From a virus, in the IMG/VR virus record IMGVR_UViG_3300025789_000012, positions 1-34,691 of that record: a stretch of DNA of 34,691 nucleotides. One strand, written 5' to 3'. The position numbers and the translations under genes are program-made. How positions within the stretch are numbered: position 1 is the stretch's first letter; each line of letters opens with the position of its first letter. The notes beneath the pieces are model-generated. The model was not told where the DNA came from. It worked only from the letters and a program-made list of their open reading frames with translations, and ran no database searches. Positions 6,420 through 12,088 of the stretch are shown here, piece after piece.

Positions 6420-6988
6420 CATGCGGGCACCTTTTCTTTCATTTCGTCTTTAACGGCAATCACGCGATCTTGGTGTGCTTTTTCGCTTTGGCACGCCTGA
6501 AATGCTATTCGATACGATGCCACTAATTGTTCCTGATTTTCCGCGTGGCGCATCTTTTCGATTAGCTTATCCAATTCTTTAACATTAACGTGGCTAACAA
6601 TCTTTGTTTCCACTTTCTTGGATGCGTGGTTTCCGTCATCATCTTCCGGTGCAATCCCGCACGCGGCCATAAGCGAATAGCGCCGCGCATAGGTTAATGC
6701 CGATGCGTAGCCCTGTGGATCGGCCTTAACGGCGGGGAAATGCAACATACCGCATTCCAATCTTTCGCCGCTTTCGTGGATAAAGATTGTTTCCACAATC
6801 ACGCCATCCGCACATTCGTAGGTTTTTTGTAATAAGAATATTCCGTTATCGTTTAGCGCATCAATCACCGCCTCCACACACCCCGCCAAATCAACATAGC
6901 GTGATTTAAAGTGTGGGTTGATGGATTGCTTTAGCGCGGGGTTAAATGCCTTTTGTGCTTTAACCAATGCTGTTGAAATGTTTTTCAT
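6419..6988 (-). CDS. erf: ERF-family single-strand annealing protein
   Basis: This is a recombinase of the ERF superfamily (P22 Erf type) that anneals complementary single strands. The core features are all present: an N-terminal region with NPHFKSRYVDLAGCVEAVI at 24-42, the mid strand region, GYASALTYARRYSLMAACGI at 93-112, and the acidic EDDDGN at 115-120. The C-terminal third is helical and variable, as in the family. The start ATG at 6988 has AAAGGA upstream and overlaps the preceding stop. It sits with a YqaJ exonuclease and an SSB-like protein in one operon, a classic exonuclease-annealase pair. Confidence 0.93.
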   Translation of the reverse strand: MKNISTALVKAQKAFNPALKQSINPHFKSRYVDLAGCVEAVIDALNDNGIFLLQKTYECADGVIVETIFIHESGERLECGMLHFPAVKADPQGYASALTYARRYSLMAACGIAPEDDDGNHASKKVETKIVSHVNVKELDKLIEKMRHAENQEQLVASYRIAFQACQSEKAHQDRVIAVKDEMKEKVPA

Positions 6989-7179
6989 GCGAAATCCTTT
7001 GTTATTTCTTTGATTTGCTCAATCGTTGATTCCAATTCCTGTTGCAAAAATTCAATTTCCTTGCAAAGTGATTCAACTTGTAATTTGTAATATCCGCTTT
7101 CAAATGCGTAATTGCTTTTGAATTGGTATTGGGCCATTGCGTCATCGCAATTTTTAACAATGTTTTCAAATCTATTCAT
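6985..7179 (-). CDS. Small coiled-coil protein, 64 aa
   Basis: The start at the ATG at 7179 is supported by GGAGG seven bases upstream; the stop overlaps the ERF start. After MNRFENIVKNCDDAMAQYQF comes a long heptad-like helix including LQVESLCKEIEFLQQELEST, with Leu/Ile at regular spacing. It is probably a dimerising coiled coil. I do not recognise the family, and any link to ERF rests only on adjacency. Confidence 0.72.
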   Translation of the reverse strand: MNRFENIVKNCDDAMAQYQFKSNYAFESGYYKLQVESLCKEIEFLQQELESTIEQIKEITKDFA

Positions 7180-7180
7180 T

Positions 7181-7261
7181 TCATGGCCTCCACACAAACA
7201 TATCTAACATAATGACAACAATTGCAATTGCGTATGCAAACAATTCAAGTTTCGTAAACAT
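7181..7261 (-). CDS. Candidate 26-aa membrane peptide
   Basis: This very short frame fills the gap between two genes: the ATG at 7261 overlaps the upstream gene by 17 bases, and the stop ends two bases before the next ATG. Residues 7-24 (LFAYAIAIVVIMLDMFVW) form one hydrophobic helix. Such one-helix peptides are common in phage early regions. The Shine-Dalgarno is weak, and the next gene's GGAGG lies inside this frame, so the evidence is positional and compositional only. Confidence 0.45.
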   Translation of the reverse strand: MFTKLELFAYAIAIVVIMLDMFVWRP

Positions 7262-7448
7262 CTTGCGAATCGGTTTCTCTATGCAAGCCCCATATTCCAT
7301 AGTATTCGGAAATGCGTCTTTCGTTGTTCTGTGGTATCTTTCCATTTAAATCACCTGTGATTGTTAGTGCTTGGTTGATGATGTGTGCGGGATATTGAAT
7401 GCCAACCCGCACTTGATCTAGGATTAGGTTGGCTTGTTCTTTTGTCAT
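7245..7448 (-). CDS. Hypothetical protein, 67 aa
   Basis: The protein begins MTKEQANLILDQVRVGIQYP and continues AHIINQALTITGDL, a pattern I have seen in small early proteins of phages of beta- and gammaproteobacteria. It is helical with a polar, aromatic C-terminus (YYGIWGLHRETDSQDVYET). The ATG overlaps the stop of the upstream gene (TAATG), so translation is coupled. The function is unknown. Confidence 0.75.
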   Translation of the reverse strand: MTKEQANLILDQVRVGIQYPAHIINQALTITGDLNGKIPQNNERRISEYYGIWGLHRETDSQDVYET

Positions 7449-7672
7449 TAATAATCTTGGCCATTGCGTGCGGGCGCGGCACCTAAGAATTCAACATTCA
7501 AAGGCGCATCGTATTTCCAAGAAACCGGTGTTTTATTTTCTTTAGATGTAAACATAATAAAAGGGCGATTGCCTTTTAATAATTCACGGGCGCTATCTAA
7601 AGCATCTTGCACAGTTGCGTATTCAAAATGTTGCAATGTGTCTTGTGTTTCTAAAATGTATGATTTTTTCAT
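7448..7672 (-). CDS. Hypothetical protein, 74 aa; first gene behind promoter A
   Basis: The protein is MKKSYILETQDTLQHFEYAT followed by VQDALDSARELLKGNRPF and strand-rich TSKENKTPVSWKYDAPLNV. The alternating strand-helix-strand pattern suggests a small alpha/beta domain, but I recognise no family. It is the first gene after the promoter-like site at 7723-7751, with a leader of about 44 bases containing GGTCTTTTAAGA, which is also found in the methyltransferase leader. Confidence 0.72.
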   Translation of the reverse strand: MKKSYILETQDTLQHFEYATVQDALDSARELLKGNRPFIMFTSKENKTPVSWKYDAPLNVEFLGAAPARNGQDY

Positions 7673-7722
7673 CTTGCTACTTTCTTAAAAGACCGCTTAC
7701 GATGTGTTGCGGCATGATTGTT

Positions 7723-7751
7723 ATTGTATAGCCATCTAAACATCTAAACAT
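7723..7751 (-). promoter_or_regulatory. Promoter/operator-like site A with tandem GTTTAG motif
   Basis: The minus strand reads two tandem copies of ATGTTTAG (complement of CTAAACAT at 7736-7743 and 7744-7751), a short spacer, then a -10-like TATACAAT (complement of 7723-7730). The -35 is weak (ATGTTT at 17-base spacing from TACAAT). Site B at 8809-8837 shares the GATGTTTAG, GGCTATACAATA and downstream leader motifs. The region 7673-7779 holds no gene. Confidence 0.6.
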
Positions 7752-7779
7752 AGGACAAACCCTAATTTTTTAAAATAAA

Positions 7780-8766
7780 TTAAATATTGTTGTTTTTTTC
7801 ACTATCGTTGATTTTTTGTGTTGCCTTGCGCCAATCGCCCTTGCAAAACACCAAAACGTTTTGATGCACTTTGGCCATCTTTCGGCCTATTTCAAATTGC
7901 TTTGTCACGCGCATGGCGGCCGATCCAACCGATGTCGCTAGTATCGCCTCGTTATATAGCCGTGCCCCGCATATTTCAAAGGCATTAATTGTTTCGCTAA
8001 CAAAGTTTCTATAAAAGCCCTTTTTATCGCGGAAATCGCCCACCACAAAGCACGCAAACGAATCATCCTTTAGCGCCCTAACGGATCGCCAAATAATCCG
8101 CCTATAAGCCGCTAGAAAGGCGTGGAAATCCATGTTTGATAAATCTTGTGGGTGATCCGAATACACCTCCAAATCGCCATAAGGCGGGCAACTAAAGATG
8201 AAATCCGCATCCGGCAATTTCGTTTCCATGCTATCGCCACAAACCCATTGGGGCTTAATTTTTGTATTAATATCGTTGGCTTGGATGATATTGGCATCAA
8301 TTTGTTCTTGCCTTAAATCACACCCCCAATAATTCCGCCCCATAGCACCCGCCACAATCCCCCGCACCGATCCACCGGCAAAGGGATCAACCACTAAGCC
8401 GCCCAAAGGGCAAAACCATTTGTAGGCCAATTCCGATAGCACCGGATCAAACACCGATGTTGCCCCAAGCCCTTGGGCACCGCCGCTTAGATCATTCTTT
8501 TTGATCCAATCCGTTGTATTAAATGTGTGCGCGTATTTTTTCCGGTTGTGATACCAAATGGTGCTTTCGCTAGATTCCATTAGGTTTTCCCCCCGCCCCA
8601 CCTCCGATTTAATCCCCAACGCAATCCACGCCCTTTTTCTTTCTTGCCATTCGCCCGATTGGGCATTTAATATTGTGAATGGCGGCAATATAAAACGTTG
8701 GTTAATAACGCTTTCCGCATTAGGCTTAACAACATCGCCGAATAAATCAACACCATATAAATCCAT
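7780..8766 (-). CDS. DNA methyltransferase (SAM-dependent, amino-MTase type)
   Basis: I start at the ATG at 8766, with AAGGAA nine bases upstream; the longer frame to 8829 would run through the promoter. In the 328 residues, motif I is DPFAGGSVRG at 127-136, the Asp loop after it is NYWGCDLRQEQ, and the catalytic motif is FSCPPYGDLEVYS at 191-203. CPPY replaces the usual (D/N/S)PPY. The order FxGxG-like then PPY fits an N6-adenine or N4-cytosine methyltransferase. No restriction enzyme is nearby, so it is probably a solitary phage enzyme that protects DNA or marks it for regulation. Confidence 0.88.
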   Translation of the reverse strand: MDLYGVDLFGDVVKPNAESVINQRFILPPFTILNAQSGEWQERKRAWIALGIKSEVGRGENLMESSESTIWYHNRKKYAHTFNTTDWIKKNDLSGGAQGLGATSVFDPVLSELAYKWFCPLGGLVVDPFAGGSVRGIVAGAMGRNYWGCDLRQEQIDANIIQANDINTKIKPQWVCGDSMETKLPDADFIFSCPPYGDLEVYSDHPQDLSNMDFHAFLAAYRRIIWRSVRALKDDSFACFVVGDFRDKKGFYRNFVSETINAFEICGARLYNEAILATSVGSAAMRVTKQFEIGRKMAKVHQNVLVFCKGDWRKATQKINDSEKNNNI

Positions 8767-8808
8767 TTTGATTTCCTTAAAAAGACCACGATATGTGGAT
8801 TGTGGTGT

Positions 8809-8837
8809 ATTGTATAGCCTACTAAACATCCATGCAA
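8809..8837 (-). promoter_or_regulatory. Promoter/operator-like site B for the leftward early block
   Basis: On the minus strand TTGCAT (8837-8832), a 17-base spacer holding GATGTTTAG, and TACAAT within TATACAAT (8816-8809) form a plausible promoter about 36 bases before the methyltransferase ATG. It matches site A at 7723-7751 in the -10 region, the GTTTAG motif and the leader. Confidence 0.65.
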
Positions 8838-8840
8838 TAG

Positions 8841-8869
8841 TTGATTTGTATATTTAACTAAACTATAAT
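8841..8869 (+). promoter_or_regulatory. Promoter of the Cro-like gene, probably leaderless
   Basis: TTGATT (8841-8846), a 17-base spacer and a perfect TATAAT (8864-8869) form a strong sigma70-type promoter on the plus strand. The spacer ends with CTAAAC directly against the -10. Only seven bases separate the -10 from the ATG at 8877, so transcription should start at or next to the start codon. Confidence 0.75.
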
Positions 8870-8876
8870 ATGGCTT

Positions 8877-9035
8877 ATGACATTAAACAAAGCAATCGAA
8901 TGTGCCGGATCAAAGGCGGAATTGGCGCGTATCCTTGGAATAACTAGGGGCGCGGTTAGCCAATGGGTTGAAATCCCTATGGCCCGTGTGTGGCAATTAC
9001 AACTTTTACATCCGGAATGGTTTTTGTTTAGTTGA
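8877..9035 (+). CDS. Cro/YdaS-like helix-turn-helix regulator, 52 aa
   Basis: This small DNA-binding protein fits the Cro/YdaS family. MTLNKAIECAGSKAELARIL is followed by GITRGAVSQW (recognition helix about residues 22-31) and the typical Cro/YdaS end VWQLQLLHPEWF. The length of about 50 aa is normal for the shortest family members. The gene lies between divergent promoters facing the leftward early block and the rightward replication block, the position of Cro or a lytic-switch regulator. No Shine-Dalgarno precedes the ATG, consistent with a leaderless mRNA. No CI-like partner is present. Confidence 0.85.
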   Translation: MTLNKAIECAGSKAELARILGITRGAVSQWVEIPMARVWQLQLLHPEWFLFS

Positions 9036-9041
9036 TATAAT
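9033..9041 (+). promoter_or_regulatory. Extended -10 promoter for the replication block
   Basis: TGATATAAT gives a TG-n-TATAAT extended -10 (TATAAT at 9036-9041), which can work without a good -35; none is obvious. GTTTAG lies five bases upstream of the -10 hexamer at 9026-9031, the same hexamer seen at the other three promoters. The start would be near 9048, immediately before the structured leader. Confidence 0.6.
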
Positions 9042-9047
9042 GATTTG

Positions 9048-9110
9048 AAACGCGGCTAGGGTAGCTCCCGAAAAGACGATTCGTTACCGTCCTGCCGATG
9101 TTTTCTTTTT
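9048..9110 (+). ncRNA. Structured leader RNA candidate (c4-like, attenuator or put-like)
   Basis: Starting from the extended -10 at 9036, the predicted transcript begins with a foldable element. CGGC (9053-9056) pairs with GCCG (9094-9097) and AGG (9058-9060) with CCT (9091-9093). Inside are GGG/CCC (9059-9061 with 9067-9069) and GACG/CGTC (9075-9078 with 9088-9091); some pairs are alternatives. A T-rich tract follows at 9101-9110. It could be a terminator/attenuator, an antitermination put-like leader, or a relative of phage c4 antisense RNA, which also occupies a 5' leader. The family assignment is a guess. Confidence 0.45.
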
Positions 9111-9137
9111 AACGCAAACCGAAAAACGTAAGGTTAT

Positions 9138-9848
9138 ATGCACTATTACAATTTCCATATTGGGGATTACAAATCCCACACCCATCATTTAACGATCATT
9201 GAAGATATAGCTTTTCGGCGTTTGCTTGATCATTACTATTTACATGAAGCGCCGATTAAGCAAAGAAATATTGCTAGGCAAATTGGAATGCTTGAATACG
9301 AACAAGATGTTCTTTCCGTTTTAAATGAATTTTTTCACGATACACCCGATGGATATATTCACCCGCGGGCGGATGAGGAAATTGCAAAATATCGTGAGTT
9401 AAGTAACGCCGGTAAACGTGGTGCGGCTAAACGTTGGAATAGCCCCCCCATAGCCCCCCTATGGCCACCCCATAGCCCCCCCAATGCCACCCCAATAGCA
9501 ACCAATAACCAAGAACCAGTAACCAATAACCATATATATACGGATTTTGAAAAAGTTTTAAAAGCCAAAAACAAAACACTAACCGAAACATTGATCGCAT
9601 CAATTCAGGCGGAGGCGGCCAAAGCCAACTTGACCATAGATGAGGTGATCAAGATTTGTTGTGAGCGTGGTTGGTCAACATTCAAAGCCGAATGGGTTTT
9701 GCCAAAAGTTGATGTTATTCACCAAACGGTGCCTAGCACGATTGGGCGCGATCCAATCCTGATTAAGTTAGAAAACGATGCTAAAAACGCCGTGGCCATG
9801 CCCGATGATGTGAAAGCAAAATTTAAAATGATCAAAAACAATGCTTGA
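9138..9848 (+). CDS. DUF1376-domain (YdaU-like) replication protein
   Basis: The 236-aa protein opens MHYYNFHIGDYKSHTHHLTI and EDIAFRRLLDHYYLHE, the clear signature of DUF1376, and continues through a winged-helix-like region to about residue 95 (ELSNAGKRGAAKRW). A Pro/Asn-rich linker (about 100-135) leads to a C-terminal helical part (LTETLIASIQAEAAKANLTI; WSTFKAEWVLP). DUF1376 proteins occupy the replication initiator position in many phages. The start has AAGG seven bases upstream. It is the first gene of a tightly overlapping rightward operon. Confidence 0.88.
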   Translation: MHYYNFHIGDYKSHTHHLTIIEDIAFRRLLDHYYLHEAPIKQRNIARQIGMLEYEQDVLSVLNEFFHDTPDGYIHPRADEEIAKYRELSNAGKRGAAKRWNSPPIAPLWPPHSPPNATPIATNNQEPVTNNHIYTDFEKVLKAKNKTLTETLIASIQAEAAKANLTIDEVIKICCERGWSTFKAEWVLPKVDVIHQTVPSTIGRDPILIKLENDAKNAVAMPDDVKAKFKMIKNNA

Positions 9849-10017
9849 TCCGGTTGAACATTACGCGCGTTTAGCACTTAAGCCCGGTTGGATTGATTAC
9901 GTTAGGCAACGCGTGAAAGAGTTGGAAAACGATCCAACCGGAATGTTTAAGGGATTGGGAATAGCAATTAAACAAAGAATGGATGAATTAAATGTTTCAT
10001 GTGACATTTCGGGTTGA
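9841..10017 (+). CDS. Small hypothetical protein, 58 aa
   Basis: This short frame starts with the ATG at 9841 inside the end of the DUF1376 gene and ends 26 bases inside the RusA gene. It encodes MLDPVEHYARLALKPGWIDY followed by VRQRVKELENDPTGMFKGLG and IAIKQRMDEL. The even amphipathic character and the conserved-looking KPGWIDYVR.RVKELE..P.G pattern suggest a real small protein of the replication block. The function is unknown. Confidence 0.72.
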   Translation: MLDPVEHYARLALKPGWIDYVRQRVKELENDPTGMFKGLGIAIKQRMDELNVSCDISG

Positions 10018-10411
10018 TGGCCAACCGCACGGAAAGGGCCGCCCACGCTTTACACGCCAAGGCGGATTTGTTAGGGCATACACCGATGCTAAAACGCTAT
10101 CCTATGAAAGCATAATTCGATTGGCGGCACAAAAATCAATGGGCGCATCAATGCCGCTTACAACGGCGTTAGACGCGTTTGTTTACATATCCTTGGCCAT
10201 CCCATCAAGCTATTCTAAAAAACGCAAGGAATCGTGTTTAAACGGCTTGGAAAAGCCAATTAAAAAGCCGGATATCGATAACGTGGCCAAAAGCGCGTTA
10301 GATGCTTGCAATGGTGTGATTTTTGTATCTGATAGCCAAATCGTTAATTTGTTTGTGGCTAAGCGATATGGCGATCCGCACATAGAGGTGTTGATAAGGG
10401 AGACGGAATGA
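9992..10411 (+). CDS. rusA: RusA-family Holliday junction resolvase
   Basis: This is an endonuclease that cuts four-way junctions arising in replication and recombination. The 139-aa length is close to RusA. It has the conserved GKGRPRFTR near the N-terminus (residues 14-22) and the core KKPDIDNVAKSALDACNGVI with D94, D96 and K100, spaced like E. coli D70, D72 and K76. D114 follows in FVSDSQI. All catalytic positions are therefore present. The stop overlaps the next ATG (ATGA). It probably resolves junctions produced by the ERF/exonuclease system encoded on the other strand. Confidence 0.93.
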   Translation: MFHVTFRVDGQPHGKGRPRFTRQGGFVRAYTDAKTLSYESIIRLAAQKSMGASMPLTTALDAFVYISLAIPSSYSKKRKESCLNGLEKPIKKPDIDNVAKSALDACNGVIFVSDSQIVNLFVAKRYGDPHIEVLIRETE

Positions 10412-10515
10412 ATACTTTACTGATTATTCTTATGCTTTTTCTAGGATCAATTGCGTTATTAATGATTTTGATCGCCACTTGGGCGGTGATAGAGGAATTA
10501 TCGAATGACACCTGA
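10408..10515 (+). CDS. Small single-pass membrane peptide, 35 aa
   Basis: The ATG at 10408 overlaps the RusA stop and follows GGGAG at good spacing. Residues 3-27 (LLIILMLFLGSIALLMILI and on) form one long hydrophobic helix, followed by an acidic end WAVIEELSNDT. The stop overlaps the next gene. The role in the membrane is unknown. Confidence 0.7.
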   Translation: MNTLLIILMLFLGSIALLMILIATWAVIEELSNDT

Positions 10516-10831
10516 AAGACACGCACAGTTTATCTATGACAACGCAACGGCGTATGCAAAGGCCAAATCCATTCGGATTGGGTGCGAATTAAAGTTAAAA
10601 AGTGCCAAAGCCATTTGTATGCGATCCGTTGCCGGTGAATTCACGCAAATAGCGGCGCAGGAAAGGGAGGCGCTATGTGATCCGGAATATTTGGGATTAA
10701 TTGAAGACTTGGAAAACGCGGTGTTGACGGAGGAGACGCTAAAATATCAGCTAGAGGCATCGAGGCTATCGATTGATATTTGGCGCACAAGGGAGGCATC
10801 CGAGCGCCTTGGGATAAGGTCACACGAATGA
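10505..10831 (+). CDS. Hypothetical helical protein, 108 aa
   Basis: MTPERHAQFIYDNATAYAKA begins a nearly all-helical, charged protein with AAQEREALCDPEYLGLIEDL and a C-terminal LSIDIWRTREASERLG. The pattern with AAQERE...DPEY..L...L then W(R)..EAS resembles a family of uncharacterised proteins found in phage replication regions, as I remember it. The start is preceded by GAGGAA. It overlaps both neighbours by a few bases. No function can be assigned. Confidence 0.75.
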   Translation: MTPERHAQFIYDNATAYAKAKSIRIGCELKLKSAKAICMRSVAGEFTQIAAQEREALCDPEYLGLIEDLENAVLTEETLKYQLEASRLSIDIWRTREASERLGIRSHE

Positions 10832-11052
10832 AATGCCCCACCTGTGGATTAATCGGAAAAATACTAGAAACACGCACCAATGATGATGAATCCAAGCGGC
10901 GGCGATATGAATGCAAAGGCGGGCACCGATATAGCACCCGTGAAATCATATCCAAAGATGAATTACATTCGCAACAAATCCTTATTAAAAGTAGTGGCGG
11001 CGATGTCTTGTCAACGGTGTGGTCACCACGAATCTCAGGCCGCGCATTCTAA
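10828..11052 (+). CDS. NrdR-like zinc-ribbon protein, 74 aa
   Basis: The start at the ATG at 10828 overlaps the upstream stop (ATGA). The first 40 residues, MKCPTCGLIGKILETRTNDD followed by ESKRRRYECKGGHRYSTREI, mirror the zinc ribbon of NrdR: CxxC, a middle ETR and RRR, then a C..GHR(Y/F)(S/T)TRE. The last pair is C-x-x-G-H rather than CxxC, so the site is CCC plus His, or incomplete. The ATP-cone of NrdR is absent. From 10958 the frame overlaps the nuclease gene by 95 bases, and its last 30 residues look unconserved. Confidence 0.72.
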   Translation: MKCPTCGLIGKILETRTNDDESKRRRYECKGGHRYSTREIISKDELHSQQILIKSSGGDVLSTVWSPRISGRAF

Positions 11053-11272
11053 TTGGCACGGCGGCAAGGGCCGCGGGATTAAGGCATCCGATAATTATGT
11101 TGCCGCGCTTTGCCAACCTTGCCATCAAGAAATTGATAGCGGCCATCTTATGACAAAGGCGGAAAGAATGCACGCGTGGTATCTAGCGCACATTCAAACC
11201 ATACACTATCTACAAATTACTAACCAATGGCCCAAAGGCGTGCCACTAACCGATCTGTATTTAAATCGTTAG
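10958..11272 (+). CDS. DUF1364/YbcO-like HNH-type nuclease
   Basis: I start at the ATG at 10958 (MNYIRNKSLLKVVAAMSCQR) because the family begins with IR.K.LL....... C. The core is MSCQRCGHHESQAAHSN, then GKGRGIKASDNYVAALCQPC and HQEIDSG. The two CxxC pairs form a zinc site, and AHSN with the later CHQEID supplies HNH-like catalytic residues. YbcO/DUF1364 proteins are phage nucleases in the position of nin-region genes. The end is Trp/Tyr-rich. The start lies 95 bases inside the zinc-ribbon gene in another frame, which is unusually deep. Confidence 0.78.
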   Translation: MNYIRNKSLLKVVAAMSCQRCGHHESQAAHSNWHGGKGRGIKASDNYVAALCQPCHQEIDSGHLMTKAERMHAWYLAHIQTIHYLQITNQWPKGVPLTDLYLNR

Positions 11273-11493
11273 CCCTTACGCATATTGGGCAATGGTGCGC
11301 TTGGTTGTTTCATCCCCGCATCATGCGAATGGCTAGGGTGTGCGTGTGAAATATCCGTTTTTTCATGCTTTTTTAATTCTTTTTCAATCCGCATAACGTG
11401 CTCACGCTCTTTTTGCCATTCCTTTTTAACCACAAAATGTTTATCCATTTCGTGTTTAGTTTCGCCTTTGGTGAATTTAAAATTCGTTGCCAT
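11269..11493 (-). CDS. Small His/Lys-rich protein, 74 aa
   Basis: This is the last gene of the long leftward arm. It has a very strong AGGAGG ribosome site before the ATG at 11493 and follows the endolysin stop by one base. The sequence MATNFKFTKGETKHEMDKHF is followed by a charged helix (EWQKEREHVMRIEKELKKHE) and a His/Ser-rich stretch HAHPSHSHDAG. The His cluster could bind metal. No family is recognised. Its stop overlaps the stop of the convergent nuclease gene. Confidence 0.72.
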   Translation of the reverse strand: MATNFKFTKGETKHEMDKHFVVKKEWQKEREHVMRIEKELKKHEKTDISHAHPSHSHDAGMKQPSAPLPNMRKG

Positions 11494-11494
11494 C

Positions 11495-12088
11495 TTATCC
11501 TCCTAAAACCTGTAATGCTTTTGCCGATTGGGCGATTCTATCTTGTAGGCCAATCAAACCGCCATTGATTCTTTTGCACAATGTTTCCGCGTTATCAACC
11601 AATTTACCACACCCGTGCGTTTCCCAAAACCATCCGGCCGATAGCGCGGCAAACATCGGTGTGGCGATTAAATCCGGATTCATCACAAAATCTTGGCCTA
11701 ATGCCTTTCCGCAATGCCAATAATTATCGTGGCCGGTTAACTGAAAAAGCCCACGGCCGCGAAAACGAAACCCATCCCCGCTTTGTTCATCCCGATTCCC
11801 CATCCGATTGCTATAAATATGATTGGCAATCAATTGTGGGTTTCTTGCGTATTTATTGGCATCATCCATTGTTGGAAACCGCTTAGGCCATAGTTTCATT
11901 AGGGTTTCGGCACGGTAATTTAAGTTTTCCTCCAATAGCCTAAAATGCCCCGATTCGTGGCTTGCTTGGCCAATAAACGCGGCTTGTTCTTTTGGCGTAT
12001 TCATGCCAAATTTGACAAACGTTGTTGTCAACGGCTCAGACCACTCCGGCGCAATCCCTAATGCGTGTAACTTTTCGGCACTAATCAT
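11495..12088 (-). CDS. Endolysin, GH19 chitinase-like
   Basis: This is a peptidoglycan-degrading lysis enzyme. The GH19 motifs are clear in 197 aa: AAFIGQASHESGHFRLLEEN with catalytic Glu45, then NLNYRAETLMKLWPKRFP with the second acid Glu61, and the substrate-cleft motif RFRGRGLFQLTGHDNYWHCG at 108-127. It has no signal peptide, so export depends on a holin. The ATG overlaps the spanin stop (ATGA) after GGGGGTG. Confidence 0.93.
   Translation of the reverse strand: MISAEKLHALGIAPEWSEPLTTTFVKFGMNTPKEQAAFIGQASHESGHFRLLEENLNYRAETLMKLWPKRFPTMDDANKYARNPQLIANHIYSNRMGNRDEQSGDGFRFRGRGLFQLTGHDNYWHCGKALGQDFVMNPDLIATPMFAALSAGWFWETHGCGKLVDNAETLCKRINGGLIGLQDRIAQSAKALQVLGG

Noticed and set aside
8767-8829. 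Longer N-terminus of the methyltransferase
   Set aside because: It would include promoter site B, and the ATG at 8766 has a proper ribosome site.
9048-9110. tRNA gene
   Set aside because: The foldable leader lacks a T-loop, an acceptor stem of seven pairs and a CCA-proximal layout.
8760-9140. CI repressor gene or attachment site in the switch region
   Set aside because: Only the 52-aa Cro-like gene and short regulatory DNA fit here; no second HTH protein, integrase or core repeat was seen anywhere in the window.
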